Positions 18,798 through 30,257 of a DNA stretch of 64,000 nucleotides are shown piece after piece. The notes under the pieces were generated by a model. That model was given only the letters and a program-made list of their open reading frames with translations. It did no database searches and was not told the origin of the DNA. This stretch comes from Hericium rajendrae (Eukaryota; Basidiomycota; Agaricomycetes; Russulales; Hericiaceae), in assembly GCA_033439255.1 (NCBI GenBank), contig CM065882.1, forward strand, positions 1,674,001 through 1,738,000, written 5' to 3'. Made by a program: the position numbers and the translations under genes. Each line of letters starts with the position of its first letter. Positions within the stretch are counted from its first letter, which is position 1.

Positions 18798-21469
18798 TTA
18801 CACCTGCCTCTTCTCGTCCACAGCAGCGATCTCTTTCTCTTTCTCTGGCAAGGAATCCTGCGACCAGGTCTCGCCAGCGTCCACCAGGCCCATCCGAGAC
18901 GTATCCCAGCCATGTGCTTCGAGGTATTGGCGGAACTAAGAAAGGTGAGGTTCCGGTCAATCGAATTCCAGAGAAAACGAAGATCCGTACGGCAGCGTCT
19001 TCCTCAGCCATGCCATCAGCACTGAGCGGTCTGATGAAGAAGAAAGTGACCAAAGCACTAAGAATAGCGAGTCCTAGATAATCTCTTGAATACACAGTAA
19101 ATATTTGAACAAGTAATGCACACACCACTGCCTATCCAGAAAGGTCCTGTGACGCCAGCATTGCCTGATGCCCCAAAATCTAAACCCGCATTTGTGTAAG
19201 ATGGGCAACTTCCTTCCATACAGATCTACGCACCTTTAATAATGGCAGGGAATGCTTTTGAGGGCAACGCAGTCAGCTCATAATTCAGAATATGGATTTC
19301 TGTACTGACCCCAAGTCCCAGCGAAAGCACCAACTTTGCCGACGGCAGCGGCGATACCGTAATATTGGCCACGCACGGCTGTTGGTCCTGTCTTGGACGC
19401 CAAAAGACCAAGACAGTTTCCCGGACCTAGATTTGATTCAACACGTACTATATTCAGAAAGCGGAAGATTTGCGCACCAAGCTCGCCGAAGCTCAAGAAA
19501 ATGCCATAGAGAACCTAAAAACATGATTAATTGCAGAACACGCGAGCAGCTGTGTATAAACTTACAGCGAATGCAGCAATATGGTCTACAAGTCTGTCAC
19601 TGCATATTTAGATGCGTCCAAACAAGATCATTGTCAAAACGTACTTGTTATATAGTCCACTCATGATGAAGCCGATAACAGCCTGGCAGATCAACCCAGT
19701 GATCTGTATCGAGATGCAGGGTCAATAAATATCCAAACGCACATCCACGGAAACTGCTTACCATTGTGTATTTGGGACCAAGGTAGTCGACAAGGAATGC
19801 TCCGCCAAGCGTCCCTGAGAAAGGCAGTTCATCAGCAGCTCCAATGTCAAAACGAAAGCTACACACCAGGCATGTAGAACAAGCTATATGTCGTATGCGG
19901 AAGTGAGCAGTTGTGACATGAAACCGAGACACGACATACTTGATAACAACTCCCCAGCCAAAGACAACGGTCAGGGAATCTGAACCGCCCGTTATGCTGA
20001 TGAAAGGTCAAAATAAGCAAATAAGGAGAGGCGACGGTCACAAAAAAAGACACACGTTGAAGTAATTGTCGTCGAGTAGATACCGAACTAGTTATGATCA
20101 CGTTAGGTACGCATCTCTTCATCGGCTTTCATAGACTCACGGGATACCTAAGTAAGAGATAGTTCAATAGGATTGAAATCACACTCGTTGCAGTGATACA
20201 TACGTAATAAAATCATAGAGGAACCTAATAACAAATTGGTCAGATAACCAGATGCTGAATGATGGAAGCAATGTACCAGGTAAATGAGACAGCGGCAAGG
20301 CTCGGCCAGTAACGACGGAAGATGAGCAGGTACGGGATTTGTACGTCCCTCATACTGTCCTTTCTGAACCTCGTTGGTTCCTGCATGCGGAGACGCCAGA
20401 TAAACACAGCAACGGCTGGGACAACACCTAAACCCAAGGTGAGTCTCCAGACTGCACGTAGGTGATTCGGGCCAAAACTGTCGGAAAGTAATGGGGTGAA
20501 CGGGCGCGAGAACAGGGAAGATCAAGCTTACATCCAGAACAGCACGAGCGGGACAAACGATGACACAACGAAGCCGAAATCAATCATGGAATCTGCATTC
20601 ATAAGCGTCAATGGGATCCAGACTGCAAGAATAATGTAGACGAACTTGTTGCTAAGGTAAACCACCGATGTTGGGCCCTTTTACTGATGCCTTCTTCCTC
20701 TGATTGTTCGGATGCCGCAACAGAGCCGCATGGGTACTCGGCACCAATACCAATACCGAGCATGAACCTAAGAATCAATTTAGAACAAGTGAGTAACTAA
20801 GAGAATGCGCGAAGCGGACACACCGGCATGTGCAGAGCATGGCGATCAACCCGCCAATACTATGATGTGCGCCCGAAGATGCGGCAGACAGGCCGGAGAA
20901 TAATGCGACAATGGCTGTTGCGAGCGTCTGGGCGCATTGCGTCACATTCGAGTTTGCAGTAAAGAACCCGGATTAAACGCGAACCATGCCAAATTTACGA
21001 CCGACTTTGTCGGACAGATAACCGAAAATGAGCATTCCGGCAACAGTCCCAGCAAAGGTTATGCTGCTGAGCGTCTTGCTGTAGTTCGCATTGAATTTCT
21101 CGGTGCCATAGATTCTAGTGAGGACTGTAGTGAAGGTGATAGCTCAACACTTATCGTTGAATGGACAGTTGTTCGCGCTTACGGGTGTTGACTATATTCC
21201 CCATTATAATAAGAAATTTGTATCCATGGGTAGGCAAAAGGACATGTGCGACGTACCAGAACCAATCGCATTATTGGCATAACCTAATAAGAAGAACCGA
21301 TGTCATATAGGAAGCGCAAATACATCTATGGGCCGGGACCAACCATCCGAAAAAAGCGCTGTGCCGGCACTAGTCGATTACTAGAAGTAAGCAAAGACAG
21401 AGCAACAGAAGAGGAATGTACGTACGCAAAGATCATAGAGACCTTGGATAAACGCGCTTTCGTAGCCAT
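18798..21469 (-). CDS. MFS permease, Git1/glycerophosphodiester-transporter-like
   Basis: Many short exons on the minus strand join into an MFS protein of roughly 550 residues. The start is ATG at 21469 ([14 protein letters not shown]). Recognisable blocks in order are [12 protein letters not shown] across two introns, [20 protein letters not shown] then [10 protein letters not shown] (motif A), and [18 protein letters not shown]. Further on come [55 protein letters not shown] and the tail [17 protein letters not shown], with stop at 18798-18800. The GAEYPCGS and LSADGM blocks place it with fungal Git1-type permeases, which import glycerophosphoinositol or glycerophosphocholine at the plasma membrane by proton symport. 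Substrate is inferred from family only. No stop or frameshift was needed to join the exons I checked. Confidence 0.85.
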
Positions 21470-23701
21470 GGCTCGGAGCACTGCGAGCAGAAATGGCGGG
21501 GAAGGAGACGTCAGAATCGGCGCAGGGATAGACGCTAGAGGACCATCTGGTCTTATGTGTCCGGAGAACTCACAAATTTGATAACCTGGGACGACGTTTT
21601 GATCGCAAGGGCCATTTTGGATCGAGGTCTGCTGAATATTGATTCAGCAATGAGATCCGTCAGAACCATCAGGACCAACCTGGCCTGCAGACCTGAGCGC
21701 TTGCGCACTTCAGGAATTTGCTCCGACATCCCTGTCGCGCTGCCGAAGCGTGCGTCGTATCTGCGTTGCGATTGGTCAAGCTCCTTCCTTCCTTCTTCCA
21801 GATCCATGTGCTTCTTCCTCCTTTCGGTCAAACGTTCCATCGTCCACCTTACGTCCACCCGCGCCCATGTGCCAACGGACGCTCATCGTCAGTCACTTAC
21901 ATATTCAGATGCCTTCCTCGCAGACGACTTGTCGCACTCACAATTACATAATATAGAAAAGCTACGATCTGGTCTTGCAGTGAGACGGCGAAATCCAATG
22001 AGAAACTGTGCAGGAAAGCATCTTCAAGTTTGAGCCTTCTCTCCGCTTCAATTGCATGCACTGATCGGCCGCGTGGCCAGTGCATGGCCTCCGTTGCTAA
22101 TCCCCTAAGGAAGACAAGTGTTGTTCCTTATTAACAGCTGCACACGTCTATCAAAGTAACGATCTTGTCCTTCTATTAATGCACACTGAATGACGTCTGT
22201 CTTCCGAGTCTGTTTTGAGGTCAGCAAGTTGAACAGGGACTACTCATATACATGCATCTCGTTGGAATCAACCCGAGACATGCTACTCTCATTGCATCCT
22301 GGTGCGACACTGTCAAGTACCATTAATCTATCCCAGCCGGAGGTGACCAGTAGTTTGGGGTCTGTGGAGCACTCAGTCAAAATGCCCACCATCTTCGGAT
22401 CTCTGGTTAGCTGAGCTCGTCACCGCACACTTGCCATTGTTCTGGAATTTTTTCACCCAGAAAGCAATGCAAATAGGTAAGTGTTGGGTAAGTATTTTCA
22501 TAGATAGCGCTCCTTCTTAGTTCGACAACTATCGGTGGCATATTTGATTATGATAATGTTATGTTCGTGCAGCCCCTGGCTTCCCGTGCTGCAGTAATTG
22601 ATTGACAAGACTTCACCTCTCGAGCAGTTTCTCACACATGGGCAGCAGTGCGCATCAGATCTGGGCATGGAAGCTGTCGCTGTCAGCTCCCCATCAGATA
22701 GTACACAGCCCATGGCTTGTAAGAGCATCTCGAGCACAGGTGCTGAGATGCGGAAGCAAAACTAGTAGCAGAACTGTAGAGCGAGCCGCATGCGTGGGTG
22801 TCGAAAAGGTACAGGATCCGCTATCTCGAAGCCTATCGCAGAACATTCTCACGTTAGCTCTTCTCCTGAGGCAGGGTAAAATGGGAATTCTATATATCGA
22901 GAACTGCCAGATCCTGGCGCTAAGAATGGCCTCAACATGCTCTGGGGCCGGCATTGTCTGGGCTTAAGTACTTTAAGTACCTTACCACTGTCAACCAGGA
23001 ACGTCACAACATTGATCGACTCTTGCAAGATCGGCTCACTGTGACACCGTCAAGCCTCATAGAATCACGAAACCTCATAGAATCGTAGGGGCAGATGCCT
23101 TCGACGTTTCGCGATTTCTATTCTTCGATAACTGTTGTTTCCCGAGATACTTATTCCACATTTTCCTCCCCAATGTCCGAAATTAATTGTGAAGTCCTAA
23201 CGTTCCGGAAAGAGTCTCAAAAGGACGAAAATAAGTGATGTGTCTACGCCGCGCGATTCTAGGGCAATAACAGGACTCGACCAGCGCTTCAGCCTTCGCC
23301 ACAGGGGAAGACGAACTAGGCGCCGAAGGGAATATCACGTGGCCATAAGCTCCACCGATTGTCGCTGACTCTCGTCGCTTCAACGTCTTCTTCACCGACT
23401 CAACTCAACCACCCCAACCGCATTCATTCGTCTCTGCTTCTCTCAGTTTTCGCGGCTCATTACCGTGTTCTGTATCAGCTTCCAGTAAATCCTTATAGAC
23501 TGTATCCCTGTATCGTCATTCTGCATGTAAGGGCGTTTTCTTCATGTTCTTCCTGATGGCGTCGCAGCATTCGCTACCCTTAGGATCATCTGTATCTGAC
23601 TAGACGCTGTTTGTTGCCTTTCTATATTGGAATACAATTCTGTCCACAGATCTCCTGTCCGTCGCGCAACCAAGACACACCTGCTTAAGTCAATCGAAAA
23701 C
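21470..23701. other. 2.2-kb intergenic region between divergent genes
   Basis: Shared upstream region of the permease (-) and the CPSF6-like gene (+). A minus-strand frame at 21556-21858 (Arg/Glu/Lys-rich, about 100 codons), and a second at about 21897-22085, could be small exons or upstream ORFs. They resemble no family I know. Direct repeats of CCTCATAGAATC occur at about 23,054-23,085. Nothing else is supportable. Confidence 0.45.
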
Positions 23702-25188
23702 ATGGCTGATGACGACTTTGACCTCTACGGAGAAGACGAAGGCTTCCACAATGTGCCTGACGAGGCTCAGGTAGGTCTCTACTACTTGACGGCCTGAGTT
23801 TCTCACTGATGTATGGCGGACCTAGACTATGGCTGAAGAATCGCAAGGAGAACAAGACATCCAGAGCTACGAAGAGAGCGCGCAAATGAGCCCAGGAGCG
23901 CCTGTCATTGGTGAGAAACGACCCCGAGAAGAAGACGACGCCGAGGATCAAGAACAGTCTGGACCAACCCCTTCCAGCACCACCGTAGATACACCTCAGC
24001 CCATCAGCACATCTCTTTCTACGGACACTTCAGCCGGAAGCGGGGCACCGCTGCATATGAATGGCTCCTCAAGTCGGAATATGACACCAAGTGGCGGCGG
24101 CGGTTTTGATGCTGTGTACATAGGCGATCTTCAATGGGTCCGTGCATCTTACAATTTGGATGTATCATAATGATTCGTTGCTGAGTCCTGCTCTTTGTCT
24201 TCTCAGTGGACAACCGATGAGGATATTCGTCAAGTCGCTATGAACGTGGGTGTGACTATTGACCATAAGGATATCACGTTCTCGGAGCACAAGGTTAACG
24301 GGAAAAGCAAGGGGTACGTATGTTATGAACTTGTATGCTTTATAAATGCTAACCTACGCACTGCTAGCATTGCATACGTGGAGTGCGGCAGTCCCGAAAA
24401 TGCCAACGCCATCAAAACATGGTTTGATAACAAGTACGCCTATTGTCTCTTACAGCGAGTGCTTTACCAACTTTATACTAGTGATTTTCAAAATCGCCGA
24501 GCGACTGTGAATCTCACTAGCTCGCTTCAAGGAAATCCCTTTCGTACACTTCCTAAAGGTCAGTAGTCAATGTGATCTTCAGCCTGAGTTTGATGACTAA
24601 TACTGAATTGTCTTGCCAGAGCCTCCGCCGAGGGACAGCCGCCATCAGGGTGCTCCAGTCCAAGCAGGCGGTATTGAAAGAGGCCGTGGTGGGGGGCACT
24701 TTCGCGGCGGCGGCCACAGCGGCATGGGCGTGCCGAACATGATGGGTGGAATGGCTATGCGGGGCGGGATGATGGGCGGCGGCGGGATGATGCGAGGGGG
24801 TATGTCTGGAATGATGGCTAATATGGGCGGTATGGGCTTTGGTGGTGGAATGGGTGCCGCTTTTGGCGGCGGAGGTCGTGGTATGATTCCACAAGGTCCA
24901 CGAGGGGGCATGATGGGGGGCGGAGGCGGGTTCGGTGGTGGGCGTGGCGGCATGATGGGTGGCATGGGTACGGGTTTCTAGCTGTGTAACTCGCATATAG
25001 GACTTCGGCACTTACGCATGTCGCTTGACGACCTTCGTGCAGGTATGGGCATGATGCCCGGCATGAGTGGACGCGGTGGGTTCAATCAAGGCCATTTCAA
25101 CCCAGCGTTCATGCAAGCAGGTCAAGGTAGTGGGCAATTTGGCCCTGATGGTCCTAGAAAGCGGTATAGGATGGAGGACAGCGGATAA
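23702..25188 (+). CDS. CPSF6-like RNA-binding protein (cleavage factor Im large subunit type)
   Basis: Seven exons (23702-23770, 23826-24137, 24207-24313, 24368-24433, 24482-24558, 24620-24973, 25043-25188) give 376 residues. The N-terminus [15 protein letters not shown] is acidic. A disordered stretch is followed by one RRM with RNP2-like [17 protein letters not shown] and RNP1-like GKSKGIAYVE. The WWTTDED block is characteristic of the CPSF6/7 RRM, which contacts the CFIm25 subunit in pre-mRNA 3'-end processing in the nucleus. The C-terminus is almost entirely Gly/Met/Arg (GGM and RGG-like repeats), unlike the RS domain of animal CPSF6, and ends [12 protein letters not shown]. Intron 2 falls inside the WW codon pair. 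The Pro-rich frame on the other strand is its antisense shadow. Confidence 0.88.
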
Positions 25189-25781
25189 ATATGGGCTTAT
25201 GACTTTGTGTTTTGCTGTCCTTGTCTGAAGCTCTGGGTCTTATCATTGTTACACATATTTTTTCTTTTCTTTACACCACTGCATTGTTATCCATTAAATA
25301 ATCGTTCTATGCATTGGAAAGAGTTATTTGTGTCTTTTCCATGCTGTTTCTACCTATATACAAAACTGTGTAATGTTGATTCAAACCAAAATGGAAAACA
25401 ACCGTGTACGACCGCATTCTACAGCGCGAGACGAGCAGGGTCTGCATGTAATTTATGTGGCGAAGATGATAGAATAGCTACGAGTCGCTCGTGATATGGA
25501 TATGAAGTAGAGTACATGTATGCGTCGGGAACTGGAAATGCGGATATATATATATATATGATTCAATGGAAGTGCGGTGAAGTATCAGATATGGGAGTGA
25601 ATAGAGGCAATGCGACGAGGTATGATGACCGACAGAGCTTGGGTGATCGTCCAAGCCGGAGTGGAAAACATACATGCTTTGACGTTTTGTAAAGAGTGAG
25701 TCTTGGTTGACGGCCATCCTGGATTTCCAGGGAGCCTACGCATGCAAAAAAAAAAAAACAAGTTCAGTTCGCATCAAACGA
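25189..25781. other. Intergenic, convergent 3' ends
   Basis: Lies between the CPSF6-like gene (+) and SPT2 (-). It contains a short TA run at about 25,541-25,558 and an A12 run at about 25,746. No coding sequence was recognised. Confidence 0.6.
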
Positions 25782-27253
25782 TTAATCGCCCTGCCGCCCG
25801 CGCTCCTTTTTTCGTCTGCGCTTTTCTTCCTCTCTTCTTCGCTCTTCGGCTTCGGCTTCCTCATCTTCCTTTCGTGCAAGTCGGGAGCTGTACGCCGAGC
25901 AGTCAGAGTGAAGAAAATAGACCAGATATAGAAGAACGACCTTCGCTTTTCCTCCCGTTCTAGTGCTGAGGCATCTGCTTCCATGTCCTCATCATCACTA
26001 TAAACATTTCGTTGGACATAGGCACCACGGTCCTTGCCGAATATTCGCCAAATTTGATCACTGATATTACTATCGTTGCCAGCATTGCTAGCACGTCTGC
26101 GTCGAGGAGATGGTAAGGAATCAGAAGATGGAGAGGGAGAGCGTGGGCGTTTCTTTGATGAATCCAGAGAGCGGGAAGAGCCATGGCTCTTCGTGGGACC
26201 GTCTTTGACCGATGCGGTTCCTCGGGGACGCGCAGTCGACTTGGAAGGTAATGTCTTTATCTCGGTACGATCTGCGCGTTTGGTCTGAGGTCCGACGGGC
26301 ACTGGTTTGGCGGAGGATTTGCTGGATGGCACAGCAGTACTCGGGGGTCTCCGTGGTGCAACCGCAGCGGCGACAGCATTGGATGAGGCGCCACCCTTGG
26401 TGATAGGACCCGGAGGTGTGGCGGGTCCGGAGTTGGGTGCACTAGGTCGCGCAGAGGGACTACGGCTTTTGGAGTCAGTTGCCTTTGATCCTTTCGGTGT
26501 GAACCAATCATGGAAGTCCCGCGCTTTCTCGCCGTCAAGTACTTTTCCCGCTCGCGCCATGGCCTTGTCGCGCACGATTTCGTCAATAGTCCGAGTGTCA
26601 CGTTTCTTAGTGTTGAGAGCGGTTAGAGTAGCGGGTGTTGCAGCAATGCGATCTCGAACAGACATGGATGGGTTATCGGCGGGTGGGAGCATCCCGGCTG
26701 ATGAAGAGGTTGTGGTAATGTCAATGGCACCTCCGGGAAGACGCCGACCAGCTTTGTGATAAGTTGACATAGTTGACCGTTTTGGCCGGCTGTAAGACCT
26801 GCGAAGATCCAACTGCAACTTGCGCTCTCGTTTCTCCTGTCGTGTCAGCGCGGCCCCACCTGAACCAGAATCGTCGTCGTCGTCGTCAGGTAATCTTGAC
26901 TTGCGGACGTCGTCACGGACTGAAGACTTGGAGACTGGGTACCGCGACGCCTTCTTGGGGCCATGAAGTAGGGTCTGGCGATGCTCCTCCTCCCTGCGTT
27001 CCTTCTCTCGCTCCTTCGCCAGGCGCTCTTGCTCGCGCTTCTCTTGTCTCTCCTTCTCTTTTCTCTCATCCTCAAAATGCTTTTCTCGCATCTTCCTCTC
27101 AAGCTCCCTTTCCTTCCTCTCCCTCTCAGCTTGCTGCTTGCGACGCAGTTCCTCCTTGCGTTGGCGGTCTGCAAGTGCCGACTCGACATTCCGTTGCTGC
27201 TCCTGGGTTTGCATGTGGCTCAGCGCCATGAGTGCGGCGAAACTGTTCGACAT
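25782..27253 (-). CDS. SPT2: SPT2-like chromatin protein
   Basis: Two exons (27253-25941 and 25887-25782, 53-nt intron) encode 472 residues. I chose MSNSFAALMALSHMQTQ as the start because SPT2 proteins begin with a similar short ALMALS-type segment; a longer open frame upstream to 27418 looks non-coding. Residues about 20-100 are an uninterrupted Arg/Lys/Glu coiled coil. Low-complexity Ser/Pro/Lys follows, then the diagnostic C-terminal histone-binding block (ISDQIWRIFGKDRGAYVQRN, then YSDDEDMEADASALEREEKR). The basic/acidic tail ends RRRKKERGRQGD. SPT2 is an H3-H4 chaperone acting during transcription. The intron lies inside the conserved C-terminal helix, and splicing it out restores the family-like charged tail. 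The Leu-rich plus-strand frames here are antisense shadows of the coiled coil. Confidence 0.9.
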
Positions 27254-27736
27254 TGCGTCTGAGCTTCCTGTACCGAGTGATAGAAATAAAAAGCTAGCGC
27301 CAGAATTGACTGTGAGAGAGGAAATACTTTGAGATGTCGATGAGAACGTTGTGTCTAAGGTCAAAAGACCATTAGGGCAGTAGGTCAGAGCATGGCTTTG
27401 GTCGTATTTGTCCCACATGCCATTGTCCCCGGCACAGCCACTAAACGCCGCGACGGTCCATATGATTATGGTACTCGATCAGCTTGCCGCCCTCGGCTAC
27501 AACCTGTTTTACTCCGGGACGCAGTGTCGTCTTCTGTAATGACCATGTTGAAATGACGACTGGCCGGTACACAAACTCTCGGGGATAAGGCCTAAGGGAC
27601 AGCGTTACCTTCAATACCGTTACACGTTACTAACTTCAAAATAATCAGCTCGTCATACCCTGACAGAAGGCTAAGTCCGACGAGGTTAAGTGCTGCTGGT
27701 CCTCTGCGTGACTACATCGTATTCTAGGTCATCATG
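27254..27736. other. Intergenic
   Basis: Promoter side of SPT2 (-) and 3' flank of the MFS gene (-). Nothing further was recognised. An in-frame extension of SPT2 to 27418 was rejected as 5' UTR. Confidence 0.5.
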
Positions 27737-29605
27737 TCATGATACAGATGCGTAGGAGTGTATGGGTAAACTATTGATGTACAGTCTGTCACCAAACTCT
27801 CCGGGGTAACGTGGAAGAAACTGCTAACGCAGCGAAGGTTGTGCCCAAAAGGACCCAATAAACCATGAAGCCGTTCAGGTAATTGTGTTTGATCGATAAT
27901 GAAAAGAGGGAGTTCGCCGCTGCGGGCCCGACTGTGCGCATGACGGACACCATCATCTGAGCGAGACCGTTTGTAGCGCCTAAAGAAGCCCTATTGGGTG
28001 CAGAGGCAGCGATATAGATGAAGACACAACCTGTTCGAAATGCCGCTTGTTACTACAGACCTGGCTTCATTGGCAGAGGTTACGCACCGTAGCACAGACT
28101 GAGTCCAAGTGATAGGATGATCTGGAGTCCAATGGTAAGCCACACCGCACGAGAAACGCCTTCTGCCTTCGCTAAAACGTTCATGACAGGGAATAAAGCA
28201 AAGCATGGCACCGCGGCAAACAAGCCCGCGATAAAAACATTTCTCGTTCCCCAGCGATCGTGGATACGCGCAAAGAAAAAGACCTGGAATACGCCGTTCA
28301 GGACGCCAAATACGGATAGAACCCAGCCGATGACGGGCGGAGGAAAGCCAAGACCGCCCATGCTGATAGGTGTCGAGAAAAAGAGTGGCTGAATAGCCCG
28401 ATAAGCTATATCTACCATTGAGAGCGTGGCATAGTTGCCTGCGGCAATCAATACGCGAGATGTGAACAGGGCGTGAAGAGGAACAGGTTTTTCGCGTTCG
28501 TCAATGACGGCCTCCGCTGTTGAAGTGGTTGACTGGTCTTCTGACGAGAGATCGTCTTTGTTCTTCCTCGATTTGAAGAGTTTGCGGACAGAGATCGGAG
28601 AGCGAACAGTCTTCGATATTCCATTGTCAACGGGATGTATTGAAGGATGATGGGAAATGACTCACCTCTTTGAGATATGCAAATGTAATCAACCATGCAA
28701 TAGCGGAAAAAGTAGCGGGCACAGCGCAAGCAAGGAAATAAGGATATTGATGCATGAATTGCGATCCGCCGAAAGTATCTGGAAAGCGATCAGCTGGTCG
28801 CGATAGAGACCCGCCAATGATAGGCCTTCAAGTCGCAAATTGAGAAAACAAAGTCATGAATTGCAAGGACTTTGGCTCACCCAAGTGTCCCTCCTGTGGA
28901 CCACGCAATAGGCATGTAGCCATAGACCTTCGCAAGGTTTTCAGGCTCCGTGATTTCTGCCAGCATGCTTTTCATGACCCCAATGTTGCCGTTAAGCGCA
29001 CCATTGAGGCTTCGGCTTTATAGGATAGAGCGTGTCTTGAGCGTTCCATGTAATACGATCAAGAGTGAATTTGTACATACCTTACGACGGCACCCCAATA
29101 AGTCCTTGATAAACCGAAACAGTACATGGAGAGAGATAGCCCAATAAGACCGGTAAGGATAACAGGTTTTCTACCAACAATGTCTGAGATACGGCTCCAG
29201 TGCAGAACAGTGAGAGCCTGCGTAGCAAAGAAAATAGATTGCTTTATTATTGAGACATGAGACATCAGAATGGCTCAAGATCTCGAAGTGCAGCACTATT
29301 ATTACTCACCATTAATCCGACATAATATCCAACTTTGCTTTCGTCCCCATGGGTGATTCCAACATTTCGAACAAACTGTACGTGTACAAGTTGTTATCCG
29401 ATCCCGTCAGGACCTATGCATCGCTAGACAATCGACATACCTCAGGTGAGAACGGATAGATGACCTGCGATGTCAGCGGCTCGGCAAGCTGCAGGATCAA
29501 CAACAGTGATATTTGGGTCCATGGGATGCTCGAAGTCTTCTTGTTTCGGAGAAGGGGTGTTTCTTCGTCGGCTGTACGAGAGTTCGCCATATGCGTTAAA
29601 GACAC
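27737..29605 (-). CDS. MFS transporter, DHA1-type (drug:H+ antiporter-like)
   Basis: Multi-exon minus-strand gene starting MSLTHMANSRTADEETPLL (29605; the internal Met at 29590 is also possible) and ending INSLPIHSYASVS, stop at 27737-27739. The exons encode a typical 12-helix MFS protein. SQVIYPFSPE lies in helix 1. WSRISDIVGRKPVIL is motif A between helices 2 and 3. Then come NGNIGVMKSMLAEITEP and STGGTLGPIIGGSL, an antiporter motif C with the GPxxGG signature. The charged central loop contains KSRKNKDDLSSEDQ, and the C-terminal half starts RVLIAAGNYATLSMVDIAYR. This matches the fungal ZIFL/tetracycline-type exporters of the plasma or vacuolar membrane. Substrate unknown. Confidence 0.83.
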
Positions 29606-30257
29606 AACAAAGAACGACTTGGGGGAAAAGAACCACGACGAGCCGCGGGACTCTGGGAGCGCGTATAAGTACTACTGTAAAACCTGAGCTTGGAAGGAGG
29701 AGGGTCTACTTATGTTCATTCGGCGCGCCATGCCAAATGCCGAAGTTCTTATGTCATGACCGTCAAAACGTCAAATGGCCGTCCACTTGTGTGACTCGGA
29801 TCGGCATGAGGACCTTCGGACCTTCCATCGCGGCGTCGCGGCCCGCACATGATCTATCCTGACGCGACTGATGGAACGCAGCCCGCCGCGGTCGACGTCG
29901 GCCTATGTCGGCGCAGCTTGACCCAAGCTTGATCTTATGCGCAGAGCATGGGGAGCATGCCATAGATGCCATAGATGAGCGGTATGGGCTGTTTCAAGCC
30001 GCTTCTGGTGTGGAAGCAAATGGAAGCAACGACAAATTAATTGGTGCCGACATCCCTGCCTCCCTGCTGACTAGGGTTAATATTGAAAAATGATTCGACG
30101 TGACTATTGTGTTCCCGACAAATTTCCGATGACAAAGGGCGACTGCTCCTCCCAAGTTGCCCCACTTCGTGCCATATGAGAAAGCGGGAGCTGACATACA
30201 GTAGATGTTACCTAGCGAAATTAGTATATATAAAACCGACACACGCAAAGTCTGCAG
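29606..30257. other. Intergenic
   Basis: Upstream of the MFS gene (-) and downstream of urease (-). No conserved frame or repeat was identified. Confidence 0.5.

Noticed and set aside
22602-22967. 121-codon plus-strand frame
   Set aside because: No family resemblance, overlaps an equally long antisense frame, and no promoter or splice context.
24645-24965. 106-codon Pro/Ile-rich minus-strand frame
   Set aside because: It is the exact antisense of the Gly/Met-rich tail of the CPSF6-like gene.
26981-27262. Leu-rich, membrane-like plus-strand frame
   Set aside because: Antisense of the SPT2 coiled coil; Glu/Arg/Lys codons read backwards as Leu/Phe/Ser.
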